23,406 nucleotides of DNA from CAZAIO01 sp964485235 (lineage in GTDB: Bacteria > Chloroflexota > Dehalococcoidia > GIF9 > UBA5629): NCBI GenBank assembly GCA_964485235.1, contig CAZAIO010000031.1, positions 1-23,406 on the forward strand, read 5' to 3'. Positions 1 to 7,008 of the stretch are shown piece by piece. The notes under the pieces were generated by a model. The model did no database searches. It worked only from the letters and a program-made list of their open reading frames with translations, and had not been told where the DNA came from. Made by a program: the position numbers and the translations under genes. The first letter of the stretch is position 1, and the number at the start of each line of letters is the position of its first letter.

Positions 1-1153
1 TCTCGATCATTATGCGGATTACTTCGTGGAGCTCCTTGCCTTCATAGAGCTTCGACGTATTGGAAAGTATCGGGTCGACTGTATATATACCGGAGCCGGT
101 TTTCTCGGACTCGACGGACGCGGCAATGGAACAACCGTAAATCGCCTGTACTGTTTTCATCATCTCTACCAGTTTGTTGTTGATATGCGTTGTCTTGGGC
201 AGGCCGTTATATTCTGCCGCGGTCGCCGCTGCACCGATGAGGACATCGCCCACACCGCATTTGCAGCCGCCGTGCGAATGACGGTGGAAATTGCCGAAGT
301 TACGTACCATTTGTCCGGCAAATTCATTTTCTCCGCAGAGAAATACGTATTCCCACGGTACGAAAACATCGTTGAAGATCACCATAGGTGCGAACTTGCT
401 GTACTCGGCATTTCCGAGATCGCAGCCCCCCAGTGCCCTTGCTTCCAAGGTACCTCTTCCGTATACGTGAATAACACCAGGGGCATCGGTCGGAAAGGCG
501 AAGCATACTGCATAATCTTTATCAGCGTCTTGCATTTCTCGTGCCGGGATAGCCAGTCCCCAGTGAGCACAGAGCGAGCCGGTCTGATGGATCTTCGCAC
601 CGCGCACGATAATGCCGTCGCTCTTCTTCTCTACAACACGCAGGTACATATCGGGATCGGTCTGCTGTGACGGACGCTTGGCACGGTCACCCTTTACATC
701 TGTTACACCGCTGAAGAGGGTGTAATCGTTTTGCTGTATCATCTTGACGAAATTCAGAAAACGTTCGTAATATTCCGTTCCGTACTTCTTGTCGCAGTTG
801 TAAATCTCGATCCCTGCCGAATTAATTGCGTCCATTCCGGTACAGCGCATATAACAGGTACCGATATTCTGGGAAAGGTATTTCAGCATTTTAATTTTCG
901 CGAGCAGGTCCTCCTGGCTTTCATAGAACTTCACAAACCGGCTTACCTTTTCGTTGGTCAACTTCGAATCGGTGACCAGATATTGCTCTCCTTCCGGATC
1001 GTTTGCCAGCCTGTACGTGCATGCTACTCCGTTAAGCATGTGCGTGATCAACGGATGCTCGTATGGCTTTTCCACCTTTTGCCCGAGAATATATGCGGTT
1101 GGGTGAAGGCTTTCAAGTGATTTTCGATATTGCTCTTCTGTTTTGACTGCCAT
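1..1153 (-). CDS. abfD: 4-hydroxybutyryl-CoA dehydratase / vinylacetyl-CoA isomerase (partial, C-terminus off the left edge)
   Basis: The reading frame runs from an ATG at 1153 to the window edge without a stop, giving about 384 residues of a family usually near 490. It belongs to the HpaB-like flavoprotein superfamily. The [4Fe-4S] ligands known for 4-hydroxybutyryl-CoA dehydratase are visible: Cys100 and Cys104 (GTCYMRC), and His292 plus Cys299 (HRHSHGGCKC). These separate it from flavin monooxygenases of the same fold, which lack the cluster. The enzyme dehydrates 4-hydroxybutyryl-CoA to crotonyl-CoA by a ketyl-radical mechanism and also isomerises vinylacetyl-CoA; it is cytoplasmic and oxygen-sensitive. 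An AGGAGG lies 13 bases before the ATG, slightly far. It is transcribed divergently from a sucCD-like CoA ligase pair, which suggests a shared CoA-thioester pathway (fermentation of 4-hydroxybutyrate or 4-aminobutyrate, or a related C4 acid). Identification is strong; the physiological direction is inference. Confidence 0.93.
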   Translation of the reverse strand, partial: MAVKTEEQYRKSLESLHPTAYILGQKVEKPYEHPLITHMLNGVACTYRLANDPEGEQYLVTDSKLTNEKVSRFVKFYESQEDLLAKIKMLKYLSQNIGTCYMRCTGMDAINSAGIEIYNCDKKYGTEYYERFLNFVKMIQQNDYTLFSGVTDVKGDRAKRPSQQTDPDMYLRVVEKKSDGIIVRGAKIHQTGSLCAHWGLAIPAREMQDADKDYAVCFAFPTDAPGVIHVYGRGTLEARALGGCDLGNAEYSKFAPMVIFNDVFVPWEYVFLCGENEFAGQMVRNFGNFHRHSHGGCKCGVGDVLIGAAATAAEYNGLPKTTHINNKLVEMMKTVQAIYGCSIAASVESEKTGSGIYTVDPILSNTSKLYEGKELHEVIRIMIE

Positions 1154-1204
1154 GATATTTTCACTGCCTCCTTTTCAATGGAATAAACAAAATAGGTTTG
1201 TACC

Positions 1205-1262
1205 TAATGATAAACTTAATGATAACGATGATGACGGAATAAGTTGTAAAAGTTTATCATTA
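1205..1262. repeat. 13-bp perfect inverted repeat between the divergent abfD and sucC-like genes (candidate operator)
   Basis: Arms at 1205-1217 (TAATGATAAACTT) and 1250-1262 (AAGTTTATCATTA) are exact reverse complements, separated by 32 bases with centres about 45 bp apart. The core TAATGATAA occurs again in direct orientation at 1217-1225, so the region carries three copies, two forward and one reversed. A shorter repeat, TAGGT/ACCTA at 1193-1206, abuts it on the abfD side. Such spacing suits a dimeric or looping regulator serving both promoters. The nearby MarR gene is a candidate binder, but nothing in the sequence proves it. Confidence 0.6.
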
Positions 1263-1288
1263 TTATGCTCCTAAAGTAAAATTTTCTA

Positions 1289-1294
1289 TATAAT
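1289..1294 (+). promoter_or_regulatory. Candidate -10 box for the sucCD-like operon
   Basis: A perfect TATAAT lies 70 bases before the preferred sucC-like ATG. I find no good -35 hexamer at 16-18 bp spacing (the best-placed one reads TGCTCC), so the promoter may depend on an activator bound at the inverted repeat just upstream. Confidence 0.4.
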
Positions 1295-1363
1295 CCAGAC
1301 TGTCGTTTCCGGTATTTAACTTGACGTGTGAAGGCAAAATTCGGTATTCTATGCGTTAATGCT

Positions 1364-2503
1364 ATGAGACTTTACGAATACGAAGGCAACGACCTGTTTA
1401 GAAAAGAAGGCATCCTTGTCCCATCGTATGCTTTGGCCTCTAATCCTGATGAGGCAAAAGAAAAAGCACAGGCAATAGGATTTCCCGTTGTGATTAAAGC
1501 TCAAATACTTGCCGGCGGGCGATGGCTTGCCGGTGGAGTCCAGACAGCTAATTCACCGGAAGAGGTAGAAGAAATCACCCGGCATATTCTCAGTGCTCCA
1601 TTGCGGCATTTTCCGGTAGATAGCGTCATGGTTACACAGAAAATAGAAGTAAAACGTGAGTTTTACCTGGGAGTAACTATCGATGAGACGGCTGGTTGTC
1701 CCGTGGTTATTCTCAGCACGGCCGGCGGTGTTACCGTTGAAGAAGCTTCCAAGGCACATCCGGAGCGCGTCGTATCCCGATATGTTCCTATGTTGAAGGG
1801 ATTTCGCCTGACCGAAGCACAACGTATGGCGCGAGAGGTCGGACTTAAAGGGAGCGATCTCATGCAGGTAGCCGGGACATTACATACTCTCTATAGTATT
1901 TTCAGGAAATATGATGCGCTGATGGCAGAAATCAATCCGCTTGTTCAGACTCCGGGAGGTATGTATATTGCCCTGGATGCCAAGATCGAGATTGATAATT
2001 CAAGCATGTTCCGCCATCCCGAGTTTAAGGAAAAAGTAGAGAGCCGTTTCTTCAATCCGCTTGAGAGGAAAGGTCGTGAGATCGGGGTGACCTACGTCGA
2101 TATGAACGGGGATATAGGAGTGATATCGAGCGGTGCCGGACTCGGTATGGCAACGATAGATATTATCGGACAGAAATTACGTCCTGCAAACTTCCTGGAG
2201 ACCGGTGGTGGTATCAGTGCCGAGCTTCTTTACAAAGTCATGGACCTGGTAATGCAAAAGAAGTTGCGGGCTATATTTATCAATGTATATGGAGGGATTA
2301 ATCCCATACATGAAGGCGCAAAAGGCGTGGTCCAGTATATGAAAGAGCATAAAGTGACCATACCTGTTGTTGCTAAAGCGCTGGGAAACCGCCAGGAAGA
2401 GACTTGGGAGATTTTTGAACAAAACGGCGTTCATGTGGTGAAAGATGTTTCTACGGAAAAAGGTATTGAATTGCTTATACGGATTCTGGAGGCGAAAGAA
2501 TGA
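1364..2503 (+). CDS. sucC: SucC-like ADP-forming CoA ligase, beta subunit (ATP-grasp)
   Basis: From the ATG at 1364 the product is 379 residues and begins MRLYEYEGNDLF, aligning with the MNLHEYQAKQLF start of E. coli SucC. An upstream in-frame GTG at 1328 would add 12 residues with no family match. Neither start has a clear ribosome binding site. Visible features are the ATP-grasp Lys45 and glycine loop (AGGRWLAGG, 50-58), the acidic AEINPL metal motif (188-193) and the C-terminal Rossmann-like CoA-ligase domain (NVYGGINP, 307-314). It pairs with the alpha subunit to make an acyl-CoA from acid, CoA and ATP, or the reverse with ATP gain. Several usually invariant positions differ: GRG becomes GRW, the Asn of VNGAG becomes Ser256, and GGIVRCD becomes GGINPIHEG. 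The substrate may therefore not be succinate; given the abfD neighbour, 4-hydroxybutyrate or a similar acid is a reasonable guess. Confidence 0.88.
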   Translation: MRLYEYEGNDLFRKEGILVPSYALASNPDEAKEKAQAIGFPVVIKAQILAGGRWLAGGVQTANSPEEVEEITRHILSAPLRHFPVDSVMVTQKIEVKREFYLGVTIDETAGCPVVILSTAGGVTVEEASKAHPERVVSRYVPMLKGFRLTEAQRMAREVGLKGSDLMQVAGTLHTLYSIFRKYDALMAEINPLVQTPGGMYIALDAKIEIDNSSMFRHPEFKEKVESRFFNPLERKGREIGVTYVDMNGDIGVISSGAGLGMATIDIIGQKLRPANFLETGGGISAELLYKVMDLVMQKKLRAIFINVYGGINPIHEGAKGVVQYMKEHKVTIPVVAKALGNRQEETWEIFEQNGVHVVKDVSTEKGIELLIRILEAKE

Positions 2504-3375
2504 GCATTCTGCTAACCTCTGAGACAAGAGTCCTTGTTCAAGGTATAACCGGTAAGGTAGGGCGTACTCAGACCGGCTGGATGCAGGAATACGGGACTAA
2601 AATCGTCGCCGGAGTGACACCCGGCAGGGGTGGTGAGGAAGTCCTCGGTGTCCCGGTATATAATACTGTAACAGAGGCTGTTGTCGAACAGGATGCAGAG
2701 GCATCGGTCATTTTTGTGCCGCCTTCCGGTGTAAAAGATGCTATTATGATGGCGATCAAGGCAGGCATCAAACTTATTGTCGTCGTGACCGAACATGTCC
2801 CTGTCCACGATGTAATGGAAGCGAAAGAACTTGCAAAAGAACATGATGTGACGATTATCGGCCCCACAAGTCCGGGTATCATTACACCGGGGCAGGCGAA
2901 AATTGGAATCATGCCGGGCAGTATGTACAATCCGGGACGGATAGGTCTTATTTCCCGGAGCGGCACGCTTTCATATGAGGTAAGTATAAATCTGGCAAAA
3001 GCAGGCCTGGGGCAGAGCACTGTCGTCGGTATAGGTGCCGATCCCGTCGTTTTTACCAGCATGCCCGAATTGCTTGAACTATATGAGAAAGATAAAGATA
3101 CCGACCTTGTCGTCCTTGTCGGCGAGGTCGGCGGTGTTCAGGAACAAAATGCAGCCCAGTTCATTGACCGGTGGATGACGAAACCGGTCGTTGCATATAT
3201 TGCCGGACATAGTGCGCCGGAAGGGAAGAGAATGGGTCATGCAGGAGCAATCATCCAAAGTAGTGTGGGCACACCGCAGAGTAAAATGGTAGTACTCAGA
3301 GAAGTAGGAGTAGAGGTGGCAGAATTTCCTCTCGAGGTAGTAGAATTAGTCAAGCAGCGTTTATCTCTCCTTTAA
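2500..3375 (+). CDS. sucD: SucD-like ADP-forming CoA ligase, alpha subunit
   Basis: The product has 291 residues, the usual SucD length, starting MSILLTSETRVLVQGITGK as in E. coli SucD (MSILIDKNTKVICQGFTG). The start overlaps the sucC-like stop by four bases (ATGA), so translation is probably coupled. The N-terminal CoA-binding Rossmann domain covers about 1-125. The ligase domain carries the phosphohistidine loop GKRMGHAGAI, with His247 as the catalytic residue, and ISRSGTLSYE at 151-160. The conserved GPNCPG, whose Cys lies near the CoA thiol in E. coli, reads GPTSPG here (121-126), so that Cys is replaced by Ser124. Together with the beta-subunit changes this points to a paralogue with altered acid specificity; the catalytic histidine is intact, so it is likely active. 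A non-coding 164-base stretch without a visible terminator follows. Confidence 0.9.
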   Translation: MSILLTSETRVLVQGITGKVGRTQTGWMQEYGTKIVAGVTPGRGGEEVLGVPVYNTVTEAVVEQDAEASVIFVPPSGVKDAIMMAIKAGIKLIVVVTEHVPVHDVMEAKELAKEHDVTIIGPTSPGIITPGQAKIGIMPGSMYNPGRIGLISRSGTLSYEVSINLAKAGLGQSTVVGIGADPVVFTSMPELLELYEKDKDTDLVVLVGEVGGVQEQNAAQFIDRWMTKPVVAYIAGHSAPEGKRMGHAGAIIQSSVGTPQSKMVVLREVGVEVAEFPLEVVELVKQRLSLL

Positions 3376-3539
3376 TCCACGTCGATATCGGGAAGTTGCT
3401 CAACAACCACAACTGTATTATTATTAAAGTGCACACGTTCATATATTTCTTCTCCGGAAAAACGATATAGTGGAAAGGTATTTAAACAATTTATCGCCCT
3501 CTCCGTACGCTGCTTTTATAGTTATTCCGCTGTGATCTA

Positions 3540-4574
3540 ATGCAAAAAGAAGGTGAAAAACCAAATAAAGACCTTGTCCCTGACGGGCTCAGTTATCTAA
3601 CAGGGAATATACGCTCACATCATAATATCGCGGGGTCTTCAAAATCTTCGAGGTCCGGATGGGCTCATGGTCTTCAATTACCGGAACATGGTGAGACCAT
3701 CTTCTTTTCGGGATGCGGATATCAATATTTTTCCTCACTTGAACCCGTTATGTCGCTTCTGCTCAAGTTTGATCAGAGCCCTGTCGGAACAGGACTGCCG
3801 CTTGCTTTTGCCAGACTATCGAAAAATATGGGCATCGACCTGGCCAGTATATATGGAAAACTTTTTTCCTCAACAGGGAAAGGTGAAGAAGACCAGCCTC
3901 TACGTGATGCAGTAAAAGTGCTGAAAAATTTTAACGTTGATTTCGGATATCTCGCTGAAAATGAACCGTGTTGTGGAGGGCCGCTCTATTATGTGGGTCT
4001 GGATACACAGTTTAAGGATAATGCGCAGAATACATACCGTCAATTAAAGCATGCCGGAGTGAGAAGAATTATCAGCATGGTGCCGTCATGTACCTATACA
4101 TTGCGTACGCTTTATCCCGCCTGCATAGAAGGCTTCGATATTGAAGTAGCACAGTTTCTGGAAGTTGTACTGGAAAAAATCAAGCCTGGAATGCTTAAAT
4201 ATCCGGAACCTGTTCGTGTTGTCTATCACGATTCCTGCCAGCTTGCTCGCTTTCTGGGATTGATTGATGAACCGCGTCAGATATTAAAAGCGATTGATGG
4301 AATTGAGCTTGTTGAACCGGAACGGACCAGTGGGAACTGGGCAACATGCTGTGGGGGCGGCGCAGGGTTCGAGGTCGTTTTTCCTGACCTCAGCCATATA
4401 CTGGCGGTCAACAGGGTTAAAGAGTTGATGCAAATGGAACCTGATGTGATTGTAACCCACTGTCCTGGTTGTATTATGCAATTGAGGAGCGGTTTACGTG
4501 AGATAAATAACAGACAGATAAGAGTTATGGATATCGCTCAAATATTATCTAAGGCTATGGAGGGTAAAGAGTAA
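3540..4574 (+). CDS. HdrD/LutA-like CCG-domain iron-sulfur protein
   Basis: The product is 344 residues with two cysteine-rich CCG domains, the fold that binds the unusual [4Fe-4S] clusters of heterodisulfide reductase HdrB/HdrD and occurs in GlpC and LutA. Domain 1 has Cys59, Cys144-Cys145 (EPCCGG) and Cys184. Domain 2 has the full set Cys233, Cys270-Cys271 (TCCGGGAG), Cys308 and Cys311 (HCPGC). The N-terminal lead-in (GWAHGLQLPEHGETIFFSGC) matches the segment that precedes the first CCG domain in HdrD-like proteins, while the ferredoxin module often found at the N-terminus is absent and instead sits on the next gene. The ATG at 3540 has no obvious Shine-Dalgarno, and an in-frame stop just upstream excludes extension. 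No membrane segment is seen. Its partner overlaps by one base, so the two probably form an electron-transfer complex; substrate and acceptor are unknown. Confidence 0.85.
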   Translation: MQKEGEKPNKDLVPDGLSYLTGNIRSHHNIAGSSKSSRSGWAHGLQLPEHGETIFFSGCGYQYFSSLEPVMSLLLKFDQSPVGTGLPLAFARLSKNMGIDLASIYGKLFSSTGKGEEDQPLRDAVKVLKNFNVDFGYLAENEPCCGGPLYYVGLDTQFKDNAQNTYRQLKHAGVRRIISMVPSCTYTLRTLYPACIEGFDIEVAQFLEVVLEKIKPGMLKYPEPVRVVYHDSCQLARFLGLIDEPRQILKAIDGIELVEPERTSGNWATCCGGGAGFEVVFPDLSHILAVNRVKELMQMEPDVIVTHCPGCIMQLRSGLREINNRQIRVMDIAQILSKAMEGKE

Positions 4575-5767
4575 TGTCGGTCTTCGGGAACTATAAGAAA
4601 GAGATTATGTCTGCTGCTTATAGCAATCAGATCAGGTTGGCGGTATCGCGCGCAATAAAAAGCTATCGGGAGAATGCGCATAATGTTTTGAACCAGTATC
4701 CCCATACTATCGAAATGGCAGAGGAAGTGAGAAAGATAAAAGAGGATGCCATAGGCAGGATGGACCAGCTTGTACAGCAGGCATGTGACATGATACAGGC
4801 GAATAAAGGAAAGGCTTATATCGCGAAGACACCCGAAGACGCGTTGAATATAATCGGAAATATTGTAGGAACGGGCAAGCTGATTGTAAAAGGCAAGAGC
4901 ATGACCGGAGAAGAGGTGGGGTTGCGTGAGCATCTGGAAAAGTTGGGCAATGACGTTTATGAGACCGATCTGGGGGAGTTTATCATCCAGAAACTGGGTT
5001 CCAAACCGATGCATATTACGGCACCCTCCGTACATGTGACCAAAGAGGAAGTCGCAAAGCTTTTCTCTGAAATCACAGGAGATGATTTGCCGTCGGATGA
5101 TATTCCTGCGCTTGTAGCGACTGCCAGAAAGCTGCTCAGAGATAAATTTTTTAAAGCTGATATTGGAATAAGCGGAGCCAATGTGGTCGCTGCCGATACC
5201 GGTTCACTGGTAATAATCGAAAATGAAGGTAATGTTCGTCTTGCGACGAGTATTCCGCCGGTGCATATTGCCCTGGTGGGTATGGAAAAAGTTGTGCCGA
5301 CGTTAAGCGATGCCTTTAAAGTCGCTGAAGTGACCTGGCGGCATGCCGGCTACAATGTTCCCAAATATATCAGTGTGATATCCGGTCCTAGCGCTACGGG
5401 CGATATCGAGAAAGTGACTACTTACGGTGCACACGGCCCCCGGGAGTTTCATGTGATATTCCTGGATGCAGGGAGGTCCGAACTTGCGAAGCATCCGGTC
5501 TTCCGTCAGGCGCTCTATTGTCTGCGTTGCGGCGGTTGCCTGTTCGAATGTCCTGTTTTTGCGGTTACCGCTGGGCATTTTGGCGATACTTATTTTGCCG
5601 GGATGGGGGCAATCTGGGCGAATTTAATAAGCGAAAAGCAGGAAAAAGCAGCGGCGCTTTCTTATACCTGTCTAACCTGCGGTAGATGTAAAGTACGGTG
5701 TCCCGCAGATATAGATGTGCCGGAAATGATTATTGAACTGCGGAAATCGTTCGCAGACCAGTCTTAG
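4574..5767 (+). CDS. LutB-like LUD-domain protein with two [4Fe-4S] ferredoxin motifs
   Basis: The product is 397 residues. An N-terminal LUD domain spans about 60-300, with the family motif around ADTGSLVIIENEGN (207-220). A ferredoxin module follows with Cys316, 319, 322 and 326 (CLRCGGCLFECP) and Cys366, 369, 372 and 376 (CLTCGRCKVRCP). B. subtilis LutB, a subunit of the LutABC L-lactate oxidation system, is about 80 residues longer and has a further C-terminal region missing here. No separate LutC is present. The ATG shares its A with the TAA of the upstream gene, and GGAGGG sits 9 bases ahead, so the pair should be co-translated. The likely job is to pass electrons between a soluble dehydrogenase and the CCG partner; lactate or another hydroxy acid is possible but unproven. 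A strong terminator follows at 5825. Confidence 0.85.
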   Translation: MSVFGNYKKEIMSAAYSNQIRLAVSRAIKSYRENAHNVLNQYPHTIEMAEEVRKIKEDAIGRMDQLVQQACDMIQANKGKAYIAKTPEDALNIIGNIVGTGKLIVKGKSMTGEEVGLREHLEKLGNDVYETDLGEFIIQKLGSKPMHITAPSVHVTKEEVAKLFSEITGDDLPSDDIPALVATARKLLRDKFFKADIGISGANVVAADTGSLVIIENEGNVRLATSIPPVHIALVGMEKVVPTLSDAFKVAEVTWRHAGYNVPKYISVISGPSATGDIEKVTTYGAHGPREFHVIFLDAGRSELAKHPVFRQALYCLRCGGCLFECPVFAVTAGHFGDTYFAGMGAIWANLISEKQEKAAALSYTCLTCGRCKVRCPADIDVPEMIIELRKSFADQS

Positions 5768-5824
5768 AATCTCATCTGCAGGGCAAATACTTTCCGGGTA
5801 ATCCTGAAGTCTCCGAACCCCATG

Positions 5825-5856
5825 TTTTTAATTGCCGATATCTGGGCAATTAAAAA
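5825..5856. terminator. Bidirectional intrinsic terminator between the lutB-like gene and marR
   Basis: A perfect 12-bp stem (TTTTTAATTGCC at 5825-5836, GGCAATTAAAAA at 5845-5856) closes an 8-base loop. The A and T runs at its ends supply a U-tract in either direction. It sits in the convergent gap, 58 bases after the lutB-like stop and 98 bases beyond the marR stop. Confidence 0.8.
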
Positions 5857-5954
5857 TGCTGAAGCACACAGGATAGTCCCCGCGTGCTCCACCACAAGAT
5901 TTATTGCCTTTTTATATGGTTTATATTAAATAAATTACTATTGAATGGTTTGCT

Positions 5955-6437
5955 TTAATCAGTCAAGCTTTTAGGGAATGGAGGTTTGCTGATTCCGGCC
6001 TGCTTGAGAGCTTTATCTCTTATTTTTTCAAGCTGATTGTAAAATTTTTGACGATCTTCTTCGGGTATTGCCGCCATTGACCTGTGAATAGATTTCCTGT
6101 CCTTGGATTTATTGAGTGCCTTGTATCCTTTTTCGGTGATAGTAACACGTACCAGATTCTTTCGGTGCAGGTCTTTGGTCTTCTTGATGAGACCGTCTTT
6201 TTCCATCCTGTCGAGCAGTCCTGAGACCGAATGGGATTTTCGCAGTATCCACCGGGATATCTCGGCAGGGGTTGCCTCATCACCGATGCTATCGACAATG
6301 AATAATACTGCTGCTTTCATCATCGATACTCCGTGCTGGCTGAGTTCTTTCTCTCTGGCGGCGACTACTGCAGAACGGGCATGTTCCAGCATAACCCACA
6401 GATTATAGTCCTGGTCCGATGAATTTACATTTTTCAT
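5955..6437 (-). CDS. MarR-family transcriptional regulator
   Basis: From the ATG at 6437 the product has 160 residues and a winged helix-turn-helix. The recognition region is ATPAEISRWILRKSHSVSGLLDRMEKDGLI and the wing is DLHRKNLVRVTITEKG. A long N-terminal helix and a C-terminal helix rich in charged residues form the dimer interface typical of MarR. A start 15 bases upstream is possible, but the GGAGGG at 6442-6447 lies inside that extension and four bases before the chosen ATG. MarR proteins bind palindromes near their own and neighbouring promoters and respond to phenolic, acyl-CoA or oxidative signals. Its position next to the dehydratase/ligase/Fe-S island makes it a plausible local regulator; the ligand cannot be told from sequence. 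Confidence 0.88.
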   Translation of the reverse strand: MKNVNSSDQDYNLWVMLEHARSAVVAAREKELSQHGVSMMKAAVLFIVDSIGDEATPAEISRWILRKSHSVSGLLDRMEKDGLIKKTKDLHRKNLVRVTITEKGYKALNKSKDRKSIHRSMAAIPEEDRQKFYNQLEKIRDKALKQAGISKPPFPKSLTD

Positions 6438-6460
6438 TTTTCCCTCCAACATTCAACTAT

Positions 6461-6466
6461 ATTATA
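6461..6466 (-). promoter_or_regulatory. Candidate -10 box of marR, inside a small palindrome
   Basis: Read on the minus strand this is TATAAT, within CTATAATATAG, which is symmetric around one central base. Transcription would start near 6454 and give a leader of about 17 bases that just includes the Shine-Dalgarno sequence. No convincing -35 hexamer is present. Overlap of the -10 with a palindrome would suit autorepression. Confidence 0.45.
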
Positions 6467-6741
6467 GTCATTAATAATAATTCTATATGATGAAACTAAA
6501 TGAACTTCAGGTAATCATATTAATAAATAATTTTATAAGAATTTTATCACATATTGCTGAAATATCAACTATTTTGAAGCAAAAAATGCATATTTTTGAG
6601 GTAAATCATACCATTACATTCAGAAAATATTAAAATAATGTTTTTGTATTATCTGAATCGATACAAGTATACGGTTGTCATCTAATTTAGTTATTTTATA
6701 AATGTTATAAAAATATTATATTCAGACTGAAAACCACAGGC
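6467..6741. other. AT-rich non-coding stretch between marR and the gerW operon
   Basis: About 275 very AT-rich bases with many short TAATAA/TTATAA runs. I see no reading frame of credible composition, no clear hairpin terminator for the leftward operon ending at 6742, and no RNA gene. It may hold the marR upstream region and curved DNA. Confidence 0.4.
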
Positions 6742-7008
6742 TTAAATATGTTCAGACAAAGAATGTAACACGGTTTCGATTTCCGGAATCATTTCGATAA
6801 GCCTTGATACTGGGATCTCATCGCCGTTTATATCGACAGCCCGATAATTATGTTTTGTTGCTATGCATATCAGGATAGGTTTTCTGGAATAGAAGAATGC
6901 GGTGCGTCCGTTTACAAACACAGAGCGGAGGCAGATTTCAACAACAGGAATGATGGTAAGTCCCCTGGTATGGAAAGCGTCTAATATTTTTATTTCCTTT
7001 TTTTCCAT
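6742..7008 (-). CDS. Small protein resembling a GerW (YtfJ) copy without the glycine-rich loop
   Basis: The product has 88 residues and no family I can name with certainty. By eye, its segment GLTIIPVVEI (16-25) aligns with DSTLIPLISV of the GerW-like protein two genes upstream, and KPILICIATKHNYRAVDING followed by VSRLIEMIPEI aligns with KPIAVIIVDKDGARIEPIKG followed by ALEKIGETVPEM. The glycine-rich stretch between these blocks in GerW is replaced here by a short hydrophobic/aromatic segment. The start at 7008 lies inside the end of the DUF2953 gene (19-base overlap) and has no clear ribosome binding site, so translation is probably coupled. It is last in the trio and no terminator is obvious after it. 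Function is unknown. Confidence 0.7.
   Translation of the reverse strand: MEKKEIKILDAFHTRGLTIIPVVEICLRSVFVNGRTAFFYSRKPILICIATKHNYRAVDINGDEIPVSRLIEMIPEIETVLHSLSEHI

Noticed and set aside
26..670. 214-codon open frame on the plus strand
   Set aside because: It lies antisense to the conserved 4-hydroxybutyryl-CoA dehydratase frame, which is open through the left edge and has all cluster ligands; the plus-strand product shows no family features.
1328..1363. GTG start giving a 391-residue SucC-like protein
   Set aside because: The added 12 residues have no family counterpart and no ribosome binding site precedes the GTG.
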